A stretch of DNA of 64,000 nucleotides from Craspedostauros australis. Lineage: Eukaryota; Bacillariophyta; Bacillariophyceae; Mastogloiales; Achnanthaceae. The position numbers were made by a program, and so were the translations under genes. The notes under the pieces were generated by a model. It had not been told where the DNA came from, made no database searches, and saw only the letters and a program-made list of their open reading frames with translations. Positions 22,040 through 33,716 of the stretch are shown piece after piece (position 1 is the first letter of the stretch; each line of letters opens with the position of its first letter). The stretch covers positions 1,364,001 to 1,428,000 of the forward strand of contig JAMXDE010000017.1 of the NCBI GenBank assembly GCA_026770025.1, read 5' to 3'.

Positions 22040-22929
22040 GTTAAATTGCGTTAGTTCGCGTCGTTTTTCGCGTGTCCGAGATGTCCCCGTAGATGGAACA
22101 AATCCGGATTGGATCGTTTGTTGTTGTTGTTGTTGTTGTTGACAATAGGGACGGACTTTGTGTTTTTGTTGCTGTGAGAAAATTGTTTGTTGCGTTGCCT
22201 TGAGCAAGCGTTCAATGTCGCAACTCGGACCGACTGATGAAGTCGTTTGGTGTCAGAGTTTACGATGGGAAGACGAGAGTGAATGCAATTGATTTGTACT
22301 GTGTTTGAAGAGTGTTTTGAGTTGTGAACTTTTGCATTTTATGATTAAGTTGATGAAGACAATGAAGATGATGATGAAGACAATGAAGAGGCAACAATCA
22401 TGCAGGACATGTTTCTTGGCAGTGTTGTTTGCAGGAGATTTCCTGCAGACATCGTTGTGTTTTCTGTGGGGCAAGACACTTGGTTGTGTGCCTTGTTTCA
22501 CTCCCTTCTTGCAGTGTATCGACTCTTTGATCATCCCATGTTCTCCTGTTGATCTTGGTTCGTTGCTGAGCAGCAGAGAGCTGTTGGGCATGACCCTTTC
22601 TTCTATCATGCTAATCATGTCAAGGGCTGGGATCTTACAGCCAAGCAGTCTTTGCAGTTCAATGCAATCACTCTTGTGATTCAAACATAAGCTGCAATGA
22701 ACCTCTTGACAGGCATCTGTGATTGGTAGTCTCCAATCCCTTGTAGCTTGATAATTCTCACTTGGTCTTGGTTCGTACCCAGGGGTACGCGCTTCGCGTT
22801 GGCGGACAGTCGTGAGAAAACCAAGACCAAATATTTTTGGGGGGAAATTGTCAAATTGGACTAATCCGATTACAAGGAAACTCCGAAGAGTGTCCTGCTG
22901 TCGGACGTCCAGGGCCTCTTGTTGTAACT
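22039..22929 (-). repeat. 5' LTR of element C
   Basis: Same 891 bp as the left LTR, adjoining the primer-binding site on its inner side. The TSD CGAGC follows at 22930-22934. Confidence 0.95.
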
Positions 22930-22934
22930 CGAGC

Positions 22935-25900
22935 CAACGATCCGAAACCCAACCGCCAACACAGGAGCGAACCATGGAACAGATCATCCACGTCACCAAG
23001 ACCCTGGACCCTATGGTAACCATGATCACACCAACGATGGACCCCATGGATACCCAACCCGCATGGAGAACTCCCACGCATATGGGAACCCATTCCCAGC
23101 GTACCCGCATTCCCACCCAGGAGGATTTCCGCCCATTGGAATCCCTGCCCACATGGGATACCCCCCATACGGAAATGTAGGCTACCCGACAGCCCTGAGA
23201 GCTCTCATGCCTGTTGGAATTCCCCAACCTGGGCACCCCCCGAGGCCACCAGGACACAGGAACCAAGCAACAGGTCATGGTGCGAACCGAAGGGGACCAG
23301 ACCCACGCGTCTTAGGTCCTGACACCCACCGTGGGTACCACGCATTCGGGTACGCACCCCATCAGGGAGGCACCCATGATGATACTCCAACTCCTCCCGC
23401 CAAGCTGACGAAGCGGCATCCCAACCCAAACGCCACGAGCACTGGGCCCAATGACGACCACAACCAGCACAGCATCACCAACAAAGCTGATGGACCAACC
23501 GACTCACGCGGACCCGACGGAAGGAGCAGACTGTTCCCCAACGTGAACCTTGCGACTATTGGCGAAAACGATCGCAGGCCACCCGACACCAAGGCGGTAA
23601 CCTTCGCCTCCAAGACAACCACCAAGGACCCAGGAGATCCTGCCGGACCCCGAGTGACCCACTCAGAGAACAGTGGGAACCACCCCGCGGACAACCAGAA
23701 CTCATGGAACCATCATGGTACCATGGGCTACCTGCCACCCTATGGGATGGCCAGCAACCATGGCAACGGCGGACGCGAACCGGCGAACCAAAACCTAACT
23801 GCGAACGCAGGCATGAACCATGGAACGGGACCAGCACACCGCCAATTTCCCATATCCTACAGCATGCACGGTTACAACAACGAAGGATACCATGGATACC
23901 CACATAACATGGGGCCTCCTCACGCATATGGCCAACCACATACGGCGTATGTGCAACCCCACCCAGAAGGATTCCCGCCTATTGGAGCCCCTGTTCACAT
24001 GGGATACGTGCTGAATGGAAGTGGAGACAACCGAACAGCACTAGATGTCTTCGCACCTATTGGAAACCTCCAACCAGGGTACCCTCCAAGACCAACTGGA
24101 TACGGACACCAGGCACCCGACCGCGGAACCCACCGTGGAGGGTCAGGGCCGCACATTGAGGCACCCGGTACTTGCCATGGGCAACACGTACCTGATTACT
24201 CTCACCATCAGGAAGCCAACCATGGTGAAACCCCATCAGCATCAGCCAAGTTGGCGAAACGGGAACCCATCCTGGTCCCCATCAGGTTCACGAGCGATAC
24301 AGTTTCCTTTCAAGTGGTGAGCCACCAAATCCGGGCAAGCGAAACCGTCATCGACACGGTCTCGACGGAACATCGGGCATCATCCCCCATGTCAGGAACA
24401 GGACAACAGTGTCTAATGCCTGATGAAAACAAGATCATCAACCTGGAGATGAGGGATGCATTGATGACATTTGACGTGCTTCCTATCATGGAAGATGCCA
24501 AAGACCTCCCCCCACATGACATCACCCCGAAACAGGAACGGAACCCACCAGACCATCAGGGTGGACACGTATGCAACATACCCAGGAGTTGCTACCTCAC
24601 CAAGGACCTGGATGGAGGCGACAAGACCTTCAATTGGAGTGACCATCGTGATGGCCAATATGACCTTTCGATTGCAACCCAAGACAAGAATGGCCTGACC
24701 CCGATGCATGACGATGCCAGAACCTCACCGCATGCAGCGCCCACCATTGAAGAGCAACCTCCCGGGACAGGGGAGCCCACAAGGACTACCGGCTCCATCG
24801 AACCAATGGCACACAAGCCCCATGAGAAGGAAGACCCCGATCCAGGGCCATCGTACCTTCTTTGTTCGTCGGGACCACCATCCTACCAACAAATGGATGA
24901 CGGCCCCGAAGAAAGGGGAGGGAATGGGAGAAACAGGCAAGAGAAGCGACCCCCATCAACCATCAACGCCAGAAAGGACATCCTTTGGAGGATCAATTTC
25001 CACAGGACGAACCGATCTAAAATCAAGACCATCTGCAAACGACAAGACACTGTGGAGAACCCCACGCATGGATCGAAACTGGGCCCTGCTAGGAGTGCCA
25101 CGAAGTCAAAAACCGGGCTACAACATACACTGGTGGACCTCGCACTACCCATTGATGGACCAGCAATCATGATGAGAGACAACAAGGCAATGGTACTGAA
25201 CACCACGGCCCCTCCATCGCCCTTGAAGAAGAAACACTGCTCCTTGGCATTCCACCAGATCCGAGAGTGCATCGCCGCAGGTATCATCGTACTCTGCTGC
25301 ATTGCTTCAATCAACAACACCGCTGACATGCACACCAAACCACTCTCCAAAAACCCCTTCCGTCACATCGCATCGAAGACAGTCCTCAGGAACTTAATAT
25401 ACGAACCAGGGCCCCACCACGAAATCGTATCCCCCGCGAAACCGCGCGCCAAGGTCACCAGAGCAGAAGACGACCCTGACCTGCCAACCGATCGACCAGA
25501 GGCGCAATCATACCACAGCAAGAGACGCACCGATACAAGAAACATCAATGTCATCCAGAACCAACAAGCACGCATGGACATCAGCCCATCGTCAACTACC
25601 CTCCAGCTCACGACAACTCGACAGGAGCCGACCCCTCTAGAGAGGTCCCGGAGAAGGCCACCCAGACCTGTCACACCAATCGCAATCATGTTGGCCGAAT
25701 CCAACCGGCAGGCGCCACCACATTTCGATGTCGCATGCGAGACGCCCGACATCCTTGTCACCACTACCGATCGCAATCCCAGTAACGGATCAGGGGACAA
25801 TGTTCGTCACCAACCCGTCGACGCATCTCCGACGGATCCTGCAACAGAACCCAGCCCACTGCCAGACATCGATTTTTCATTGACATCAGAAAGCTTGACG

Positions 25901-27466
25901 CCTCGGATTTCCGTCACACCGGAACACGTTCTCAGCTCTCAGGTGCTGTACTCTGCAAGGAAGAAGGGAACCTTCCATGGAATTGCCACAGGCTACGATG
26001 GTGACAGGGTCGGTATCTTCTGTACTAAGGGCAACAGGAAGGTCCACGCTGACACCATGACCTATGCAGACAGCCAATCCGTATTCCCGCTTTCCCTCTA
26101 TGAATATCTCAATGAAGACCTCAAGGATACCGAGGCCCCCAGCATCGCGATCGCTGATGGACAGTATTTCTACCCAGCTGACGATGGCGCATGGGCAGAG
26201 GAACTCAGCATGGATAGATCCACGAATCAGAGACCATCAACCTGCCACTTCTTCAGTTTGAGGAAGAACTGCATTCCTGTCATCCTCGCACGAGCGAAGC
26301 AGACACAAAGTATCCAGAACCAGAGCGACCCCATCGCAGTGAACCTGGAACGGACACAGGCAGCACTCAAACAGGATCCTATCCCACCCATCACCGAGGA
26401 TGAGATAGTCAACGGCATCCCTGAAATCGATGATCGACAACCCTGCCTCAAGGAAGGAGAGACAGTCAATGGGAAATTCCTATCAGAGGTTCCAGAAGGG
26501 TACATCGATCAGGAACCCGCAGCAACCAGCGCAGCCAAGCCGAGGGAAACCACTGACACGGAAGCTGCAATTGCACAAGGAATTGTCACCAGCTCACTGC
26601 CCATCCCCAGGCCATCAGTCCAACGCTCCCAACACACGTTGCCACCACCCAAGATCTTGACCGGTACTCAAGATAGGGGAGCCCACATTGACAAGTATAG
26701 ACCACTCCAGAAGGCCCCAGATCCTTCCAACCAGAAGGACATGCCAGAGTCAGAATCTCTGGGCATCGAGGAGTCGGCACCCATCTACCGACCAGACAAG
26801 ATCAACCCTACCAACAGGATCAGAGCAGTTCCCCGCACTGATCCCAGATCGGACCAAGCCACCCAAGACATTTCCGCCACCCCCCACTGTGGAGGAATGA
26901 CTCACATCAATGAGATCCAACAGACCACCATCACCACAAGGCTCAACGAGGAACTGGAACGATTGGCGGACGAAGACAGCCAAGATCCCATGTGTGAAGA
27001 CATCGACGAACTTGATGCATGGAATGTGCATGCTGCTATCTTGGGCTGCAGCACGGTCAACGCTACGATTAGCTTTCTTGCTTCCAGTCAACTCACGTTG
27101 CGACGTGAGATGAAGGGGAGTAATAGAGCTAAACTAGCAGTTAGGCTAAAGAAGGATTTCCTGGAACACATGACTCGTTTTCCCACGAATCGATCTGAAC
27201 CACGTTTCGGACATAACCATGTTTGGAGCAGGCACAAGTCTTCGAAGAAACTCTTTGAAGTCCAGGACCCATGGAAAAAGGGTCCCAATGACTGTGTCAT
27301 CGGAACCCCTCCCCACCAAAAACTTGATGCCGATACAAGACTGCTGGATCCACGGTACAGTTCCACGTGGGAATACACGCAAGATGACCTTCGCCCAGCT
27401 TCCAACTTGATGGAGGGAAACTTTCCCCTGGTACTGGGGCTACGCAAACCCTACGCCCTTTTCTGA
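22935..27466 (+). CDS. Element D protein, right part: repeats, RNase H tail, and an extra C-terminal region
   Basis: The frame is open from the right edge of element C to 27466, inside the 3' LTR. The first 450 or so residues continue the Gly/Pro/His/Asn-rich blocks. Near 25.15-25.35 kb lies an RNase H-like tail (DGPAIMMRDNKAM, then KKKHCSLAFHQIRE, then NNTADMHTKPLSKNPF), closest in style to the family A RNase H (DGPxWMxxDNQS, KRHNALAYHRVR, NVADIMTKFLP). No RT catalytic motif (YVDD) or integrase core precedes it. About 700 residues follow the RNase H tail, including a compact stretch near 25.95-26.15 kb (VLYSARKKGTFHGIATGYDG) that could be a folded domain. Copia polyproteins normally end at RNase H, so this tail is unusual. 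Confidence 0.65.
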
Positions 27467-27734
27467 CAGCAACCCAACAAAAGGGCCCCCTCCTGTGGTA
27501 CTTGGGCTACGCAAACCCTACGACCCTTTTCCAGGGCAACCCACACAGGGTGTCACACGAACAAGAATAATTGCACTAATCTCATAATCCGCACGTTTCT
27601 TCACCATCTACCAGTATTCTAATTGACTACTTGTGGAACAGAAGACTCTCGTCCGGATCGCTTGCCAGTCAAGCCTCTGCCTACAGCTAAAGAACAACCA
27701 ACAAGACAACAGCCATTACGTTTGGGCTCTATTA
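27121..27734 (+). repeat. 3' LTR of element D
   Basis: Same 614-bp sequence as the 5' LTR. It is preceded by the polypurine tract ending at 27120 and followed by the GGCAA target duplication (27735-27739). The coding frame of D ends inside this LTR at 27466. Confidence 0.93.
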
Positions 27735-30700
27735 GGCAAAGAGTACGAAATGGATGTGAAGATCATAGAACTCAGATTCCTCGGAAAGGAAGAGACCATG
27801 ACCATCGAAGACATCCGCGAGACCATGAGCGCCACCTACGACGGCCGCAACATCAAAGGAGGCAACTCCAACCGCGGCGGCAACAACAGTAAGGAGGAGA
27901 TGGCACTCGCAGCCATTGGGAGCTTCAAGGGCAACTGTCGCAACTGTGGCGCCTACGGCCATAAGAAGGCGGATTGTCGCTCCGCAGCCAAGAAGGGCAG
28001 CGGCAAGAACAAGTCGAAGGGCCAAGGCAACGGCGGAGGCAAACCCAAATTCAACGGGGAATGCAACTACTGCGGCAAGAAGGGGCACAGGATTGTGCAG
28101 TGCTTCAAGCTCAGGGCCGCCATGAAGGAGGCGGACTCCGCCAACGTCGCTACCGACGGAATGGATGGAGTCGACGACGTCGCACTCACCGCATCAGACG
28201 ATATGATGTGTGTGTTCATCAACGAAGACGCGAGCGAAGAAGAAAGTGTGATCAGCGAAAAACTCAACAAAATCACCAAATTCGCAAACCAAGACAGAAA
28301 TGTGACCACACAGGACCGTGTGTTTTCACACGATGACGACGTGATGATGGATGACATGGCGTTCGTCACGATCGACGTCGACGGAACCGCCAGCTTCGAG
28401 AGCGGAACATCCAACGCAGAAAGAGCATGGACTTCCGAAGATATGGCCAAGCACTCTCCACGAGAGTACGGTTACTACGGGCCCCCTATCAACGACGAGG
28501 AGATGATCAAAGACGAGCTCTTTTCATCCGACGCAGAAGCCGAGGATCCCGACGAAGTGGTCACAGAGTACCACGAGGGAACGACAGATGAGGAGGACGC
28601 AGATGTAACGGAGATGGCGATGACAGGAGTCGACAACGACAACATCGACCGCGCCATCAACGAACCGGTCTATAGTCTCCCATCCCGTCCAAGCGCACTC
28701 GACGACATGATCGAGCAATCATCGCGTCGCGACATGAACAACGGATGGTGTCCGTTGTGCCTCAAGCGCGGGCCTCTCTACGCATGGTGCGTGGACTGCC
28801 CGAACATACCCTTCTTCATCCAGCTCGCCAACGAGCCAAGAGGTGCCGTGCCTAGCAACGAAGGCGAAAGGATGGTGCGCAGAGAGGTGCTAGATGAGAC
28901 GAGCGGATTATTATTCGTGACCGCCCGATGCTCGTTGAGCAACGTCCTTTCACCAAACGACGTCCGGTCCGAACTCTCCCTCATCTGCATCGACGCAGTG
29001 CATGACATTGCAACCCTCAGACTGACGGGGGTGGAGCCACGCTCCCTGTACTACTTGATGCACCAAATCGGAGTGCGAGGCGCACTCGACACCTGTGTTA
29101 ATGCATACCGGATGAACGGAATGCTAGAGAGCGTTCGCCTCCAGCCAATCCAACAGGCGCTCATCGGAGCCATGAGCAGCATCGCATCGGAGCAGCTGAT
29201 GTGGATGCACCACCCGAGCATCAACGGCATCCGTGAATATCGCACCCACTGCGAGTTAACACTGTACAGCAATGCCAACGGCCACGAAATGGCAATGGTG
29301 ATCGGCGACTTGGACAACGTCGATACGCGCAAGTCGACCATCGCACCCGACCGCCACGAGGCCAACACCTGGTTAGGAGATTCCGGCGCCTCCTGTCACC
29401 TCACGAACAACGACGAGGGTATGATCAACGTGCGCACAGCGAATCATTCCATCAAGGTAGGCAGCGGTCGATACCTCAGGGCAACCAAGGTGGGGGACAA
29501 GCGGATGAAGGTCATGCAGAAGAATGGCGATACCGCAATCATCCTCCTCAAGTCGGTGAAGTACGTGCCTGAGCTATGGGTCAACCTCTTGAGCATCAAC
29601 AAGGCTCTCGAAAACGGTTTCGATATTAGCAACCGAGGTGTGATCATGTCCCTGGAGAAGAAGGGACAACGCATTCGCTTCGATCGCATCATGGCGACGC
29701 ACAGCGGATTTGTGAGTGGCGTGAACATGATAGCCGCTCCTGCACACGACGATCAAGCCAACGTCGGAGTGTCGACGAAGAAACCGATCGACATCAACAA
29801 AATCCATAAAATGTTAGGCCATGTTGACACTTACACCATCTCTCGCACTGCGGGACGATACGGATGGAATGTCACAGGAAGCTGAACGCTTGTGTGGATT
29901 GCGCGATCGGCAAATCGCGACAACGGGGATTGACGAAGACTCTACAGCCGAGAGCAAAGAAAGTTGGAGAGCGACTGTTCATGGACACATCGAGTGTTCA
30001 GACGTACAGTTTCGGCCGAGGCAAATACTGGCTTCTGATCATCGACGATTACAGTGATTACTGCTGGAGTTTCTTTGTGAGAGAAAAGAGTGACGTCGGA
30101 TCCAAGATGGTGGGGTTATTACGGTGGCTTCAGGCGAATCAGGAAGTGAGCGTGAAAAATGTGAGGTGCGACAACGCGGGAGAAAATTACTCAACGGAGA
30201 AGCAACTACTTAACGCTGGGTTCGGACCGACTTTCGAGTACACCGCCGCGGCCACTCCCCAACAAAATGGTCGCGTGGAGCGAAAATTCGCGGTACTATA
30301 CGGAAAGGTGAGGGCCATGCTAAACCAGACGCATCTGCCGAAGAGCTCTCGAAGTAAGCTGTGGGCAGAAGCAGCTCGCACAGCCACGCAATTGGAGAAC
30401 ATCATCGGAACAAAGACAAGAGAACCAGCTTGCATCCTATTCAACGAGCAGATCCCCACCTACGTAGATGGACTGCGTACATTCGGGGAAATAGGGATGG
30501 TCCACATCGGAGGACGAACGATCAAAGCGAAGCTGGATAGCAGATCCAAACCGGCTATGTTCGTCGGATACGGCCAGTCGCATGCTAGTGGTGTGTACCG
30601 GATGCTGAATCTAACTACAACGAGAATCCTAATCACAAGAGACGTGACATGGATGAACCAGTCATATGGGCAGTTCAAGGGTATTGCGAACGCCAACAGG

Positions 30701-32984
30701 TCAGTACTGATAGACCTGGAAGATGACGACTCTACATCGGAGATACCTTCCCCGAATAATAGAGTAACTTGGGAGCGACGTGAGGATACCATCAAGGGAA
30801 TGGAGACCGACGACGCAGATCAGAGCAGAGGAGCCGGAATTGATGTAGATACAGAAGACGCTGCTCAAGGGCAAGATGACTTGCTCCCCACCCAAGGGGA
30901 TGACGATTCGTACGATGATAACGACGATGAATCCGGAAGGGACAACGAGAAGAGACCACACGATCAAGACGAGGTCCCAGTCGCAACACCTGTTAGAAGC
31001 ATGCCAAGGATGCTGAAGGCTCTCGCAGGGTTCAACAATTCACCCATTCCAATGGAGGAACGAGACCTAGGATCCAGTGGAGAGTCAGAATCAGATGAAG
31101 GAGAGAATGAGACTACTCCAACAACGACTACCACACCATTGGCAACAGGAGGACAGAATTTCCACACGAATTGGTCAACATTCAACAGAGACGTCGCAGG
31201 TATGATGATAGATACTACTCATGGTAAGATGAGACTCGATGACTTCATCACTGCGAGCCAAGGATTGGATCAACAATCACTCGAAGAGGGGTACGAGCAA
31301 GCTAATGTCGCAATGATGCTAGACCCAACCACCTTCGAAGAATGCTGGGATCATGCGGATCCCGAGAAGAGAGTGAAGTGGCGGGAGGCCATCAACAAGG
31401 AGTTCAACGATATGGCCAGAAGAGAAGTATGGGAGAAGATCAAGATGAACCAAATGCCGAAGGATCGGCGATGCGTGAAGACCAAATGGGTGTTCAAGGA
31501 GAAGAGGAACGGTGTGTTCCGTGCAAGACTCGTCGCATGCGGATACTCGCAGATTGCAGGGGTTGACTTCTCAGCACACCACGCACCAGTGATACACGAC
31601 GCAACCTACCGCGTCATGCTCACAATGAAGACGTTGTTACACTTGGACAGCATCATTATCGACTTTGAGACAGCATTCTTACATGGAGAGCTCGAGGAGG
31701 AGATCTACATGCGATGCCCCAAGGGTATGAAGCATGAAGCCGACGAATGCCTGCTACTCAAGAAGACGATTTATGGACTCGTGCAGAGTGCCAGACAATG
31801 GAACAAGAAGCTGGTCGACATCCTACTCAAATTGGGGTTTAGACAGAGCGCTGTGGATCCATGCCTTCTGATTCGGAATCAGGAAGGGAGCCTACTGCTG
31901 ATCGGAACCTACGTTGACGATTGCTTATGCATCGGAGAGGAACAGGAACTGAAGAAGCTAGTGAGGGATATCAAGGCAGAGCGGTTCGGAATCAAGGTGG
32001 AAGAGGATCTCGAAGACTATCTCAGTTGCAAGATCATATTCAACCACGATCATACGAACTGCTGGGTGAACCAACCGCACATCATCAAGAACATCACCGA
32101 TACATTCAAGGACGACGTGATGAAGCTACAGCGGTACGGTACACCAGGGACACCAGGGCAGGGCATCCAAAGGGACAGTGACTCGCCCAAGGTGGACAAG
32201 GAACGGCACAGCAGGTACCGAAGTGGAGTAGGTATGCTGCTATACTTGGTGAAACACTCCCGGCCCGACATCGCCAACGCAGTACGTGAACTGACCAAGG
32301 TGTTGGATGGACCAACAGCCATAGCATACAAGGAAATGCTAAGGGTCATGAAGTTCGTGTCGGACACGAGAGAATATGGATTGAGGGTGAAGCCGGATCC
32401 ATTGGAGAACGATGCATGGAAGATTGTTGTATACACCGACAGCGAGTTCGCTGGCGACAAGGACAACCGCATCAGCGTAGGAGGACACATCGTGCTACTA
32501 CAAGGAGTGCCAATCATCTGGAGATCGAAGGCACAACGCAGCGTGACACTGAGCTCAACGGAAGCAGAGTACGTTGCACTATCGGAGGCCGGAAAGGAGA
32601 TCCGCTTCCTCACCCAACTGATGAGAGACATCGGGTTGGAGATGCACAGACCAGCAGACGTGATGGTTGACAACGTGGGAGCAATCTTCATCGCTTCCAA
32701 CCCATCCACATCGGCCCGAACCAGACACATCGACATACGACATCACTTCATTCGAGAACTGATTGCGAACAGAGAGGCTAGAGCCCGGTTCGTACGTTCA
32801 GAGGACAACATCGCAGACGGGTTCACCAAGAACACGAAGAAGGAGATCTACAACAGACACAAGGGCGATATCATCCAGCCAAGGTCAGCATTAGACTAAT
32901 GGAACGGAGAGTGGAATGGTGGTGATGAAGGGTAAGAGAGAGCAGAGTCAAGAACGATATATTGTCGATGCGACAATGGAAGGG

Positions 32985-33716
32985 TGTCAGGAATCGGGGG
33001 TACGCTTTTACCAAGATACCCATGATTGCCGCACCTCCCAATAATATCTTCACAACTCGACGAGGTCAACTTTGTTGGTAACACTCGGACCACCTTGCAG
33101 CCTGTCCCCCATCAACCCTCTGTTCATGAATGACATCAACATCAGTCATGTACCACCGCTGTAATGAGGGCGAACCTATGGATCGACCTCTAGGGATGTA
33201 ATCGCACATGAGCCAAGACTATGAGCGAAACTGTCGATATGTATCAGACATGTCGACGCGCATCGACGGACAAGGGATCGCTTCTCTGAGAAAGCGAAAC
33301 AGAGGCGATGCTCCTATCCGCTCAAGAGCACGAATGACGACGCGACATGCATTGAACATGACCGGTGAGTATGTGATGATGGCGCAGGTGGAATACTGAG
33401 GAACCGAAGGTCAAGTGGGATCGATCAGACTGAGACCCATGCTGAAGGTACCTGTGCGTCTATGAGAGATGCTGCTCGAATGTAGAAGATGCAAATCACC
33501 ATGATGATGCATGATGAACCTGCAGAAGAGAGCATGAGAGCAAGCTGATGAAGCAGATGAAAGCAACCATGAACAAGTGCATGATCATGGTGAACTGCTA
33601 CAGATTACACTTGCTGCTGAACTGAAATTGGAGAGTCAAGGAGTTTGTTCTCACAGTTCTAAATTGGTACAGATTGATAACAGATTAATCTACTACCTAA
33701 CCCCGGATTTCCAACA
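32985..33716 (+). repeat. 3' LTR of B1
   Basis: This 732-bp LTR runs from TGTCAGGAATC to GGATTTCCAACA and follows a purine-rich tract. The five bases on its right (GTCCG) do not match the five on the left of the 5' LTR (TTATT), so no target-site duplication is present. Confidence 0.88.

Larger units (their letters stand above)
13503..22929 (-). mobile_element. Whole copia-type LTR retrotransposon C, nested in D
   Basis: This 9427-bp element lies on the minus strand. Two 891-bp LTRs (13503-14393 and 22039-22929) differ by about one base, by eye. They end in AGTTA...TAACT and are flanked by a CGAGC duplication (13498-13502 and 22930-22934), which shows insertion into D. Next to the 5' LTR (right side) is a primer site matching an initiator-Met-like tRNA 3' end. 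Next to the 3' LTR (left side) is a polypurine tract (GAGAGGGAG on the minus strand, 14394-14402). One uninterrupted 2437-aa frame fills the interior. The element looks whole and very young, and is the latest event of this stack. Confidence 0.95.
10806..27734 (+). mobile_element. Non-autonomous copia-like LTR element D (no RT or integrase), containing element C
   Basis: Two 614-bp LTRs that look identical by eye end in a perfect 9-bp inverted repeat (TAATAGAGC...GCTCTATTA). They are flanked by a GGCAA duplication (10801-10805 and 27735-27739), so D inserted into the gag of B1. Directly inside the 5' LTR is a primer-site candidate (11420-11434), and directly before the 3' LTR a polypurine tract (GATGAAGGGGAG, 27109-27120). 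Without the nested C element its length is about 7.5 kb. Coding starts at 11465 and continues on the far side of C. It encodes a helical gag-like region, long Gly/Pro/Asn/His repeats, an RNase H tail and a further C-terminal region. No RT or integrase motif is visible. Identical LTRs suggest a young insertion, probably mobilised by another family's enzymes. Confidence 0.85.
9361..33716 (+). mobile_element. Copia-type LTR retrotransposon B1, split by nested elements D and C
   Basis: LTR element with canonical TG...CA LTRs. Its gag begins at ATG 10198 (MSSHLFKSDRVVVFDGKRSS) and is interrupted at 10805 by element D. B1 sequence resumes after 27739. The gag holds two CCHC zinc knuckles (CRNCGAYGHKKADC near 27.94 kb and CNYCGKKGHRIVQC near 28.06 kb). 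Protease DSGA is near 29.38 kb. The integrase has an HHCC-type finger and DDE core (about 29.8-30.4 kb). RT is near 31.4-32.1 kb with YVDD near 31.91 kb, and RNase H near 32.4-32.8 kb. A purine-rich tract (AATGGAAGGG) precedes the 3' LTR. Apart from the nested insertion, coding looks nearly whole, with about one break. The LTRs differ visibly and lack matching target duplications, so the copy is older or is a recombinant. Confidence 0.88.

Noticed and set aside
11465-27466. Element D coding region as a host gene
   Set aside because: It lies between paired LTRs with a target duplication, primer site and polypurine tract, and carries a copia RNase H tail.
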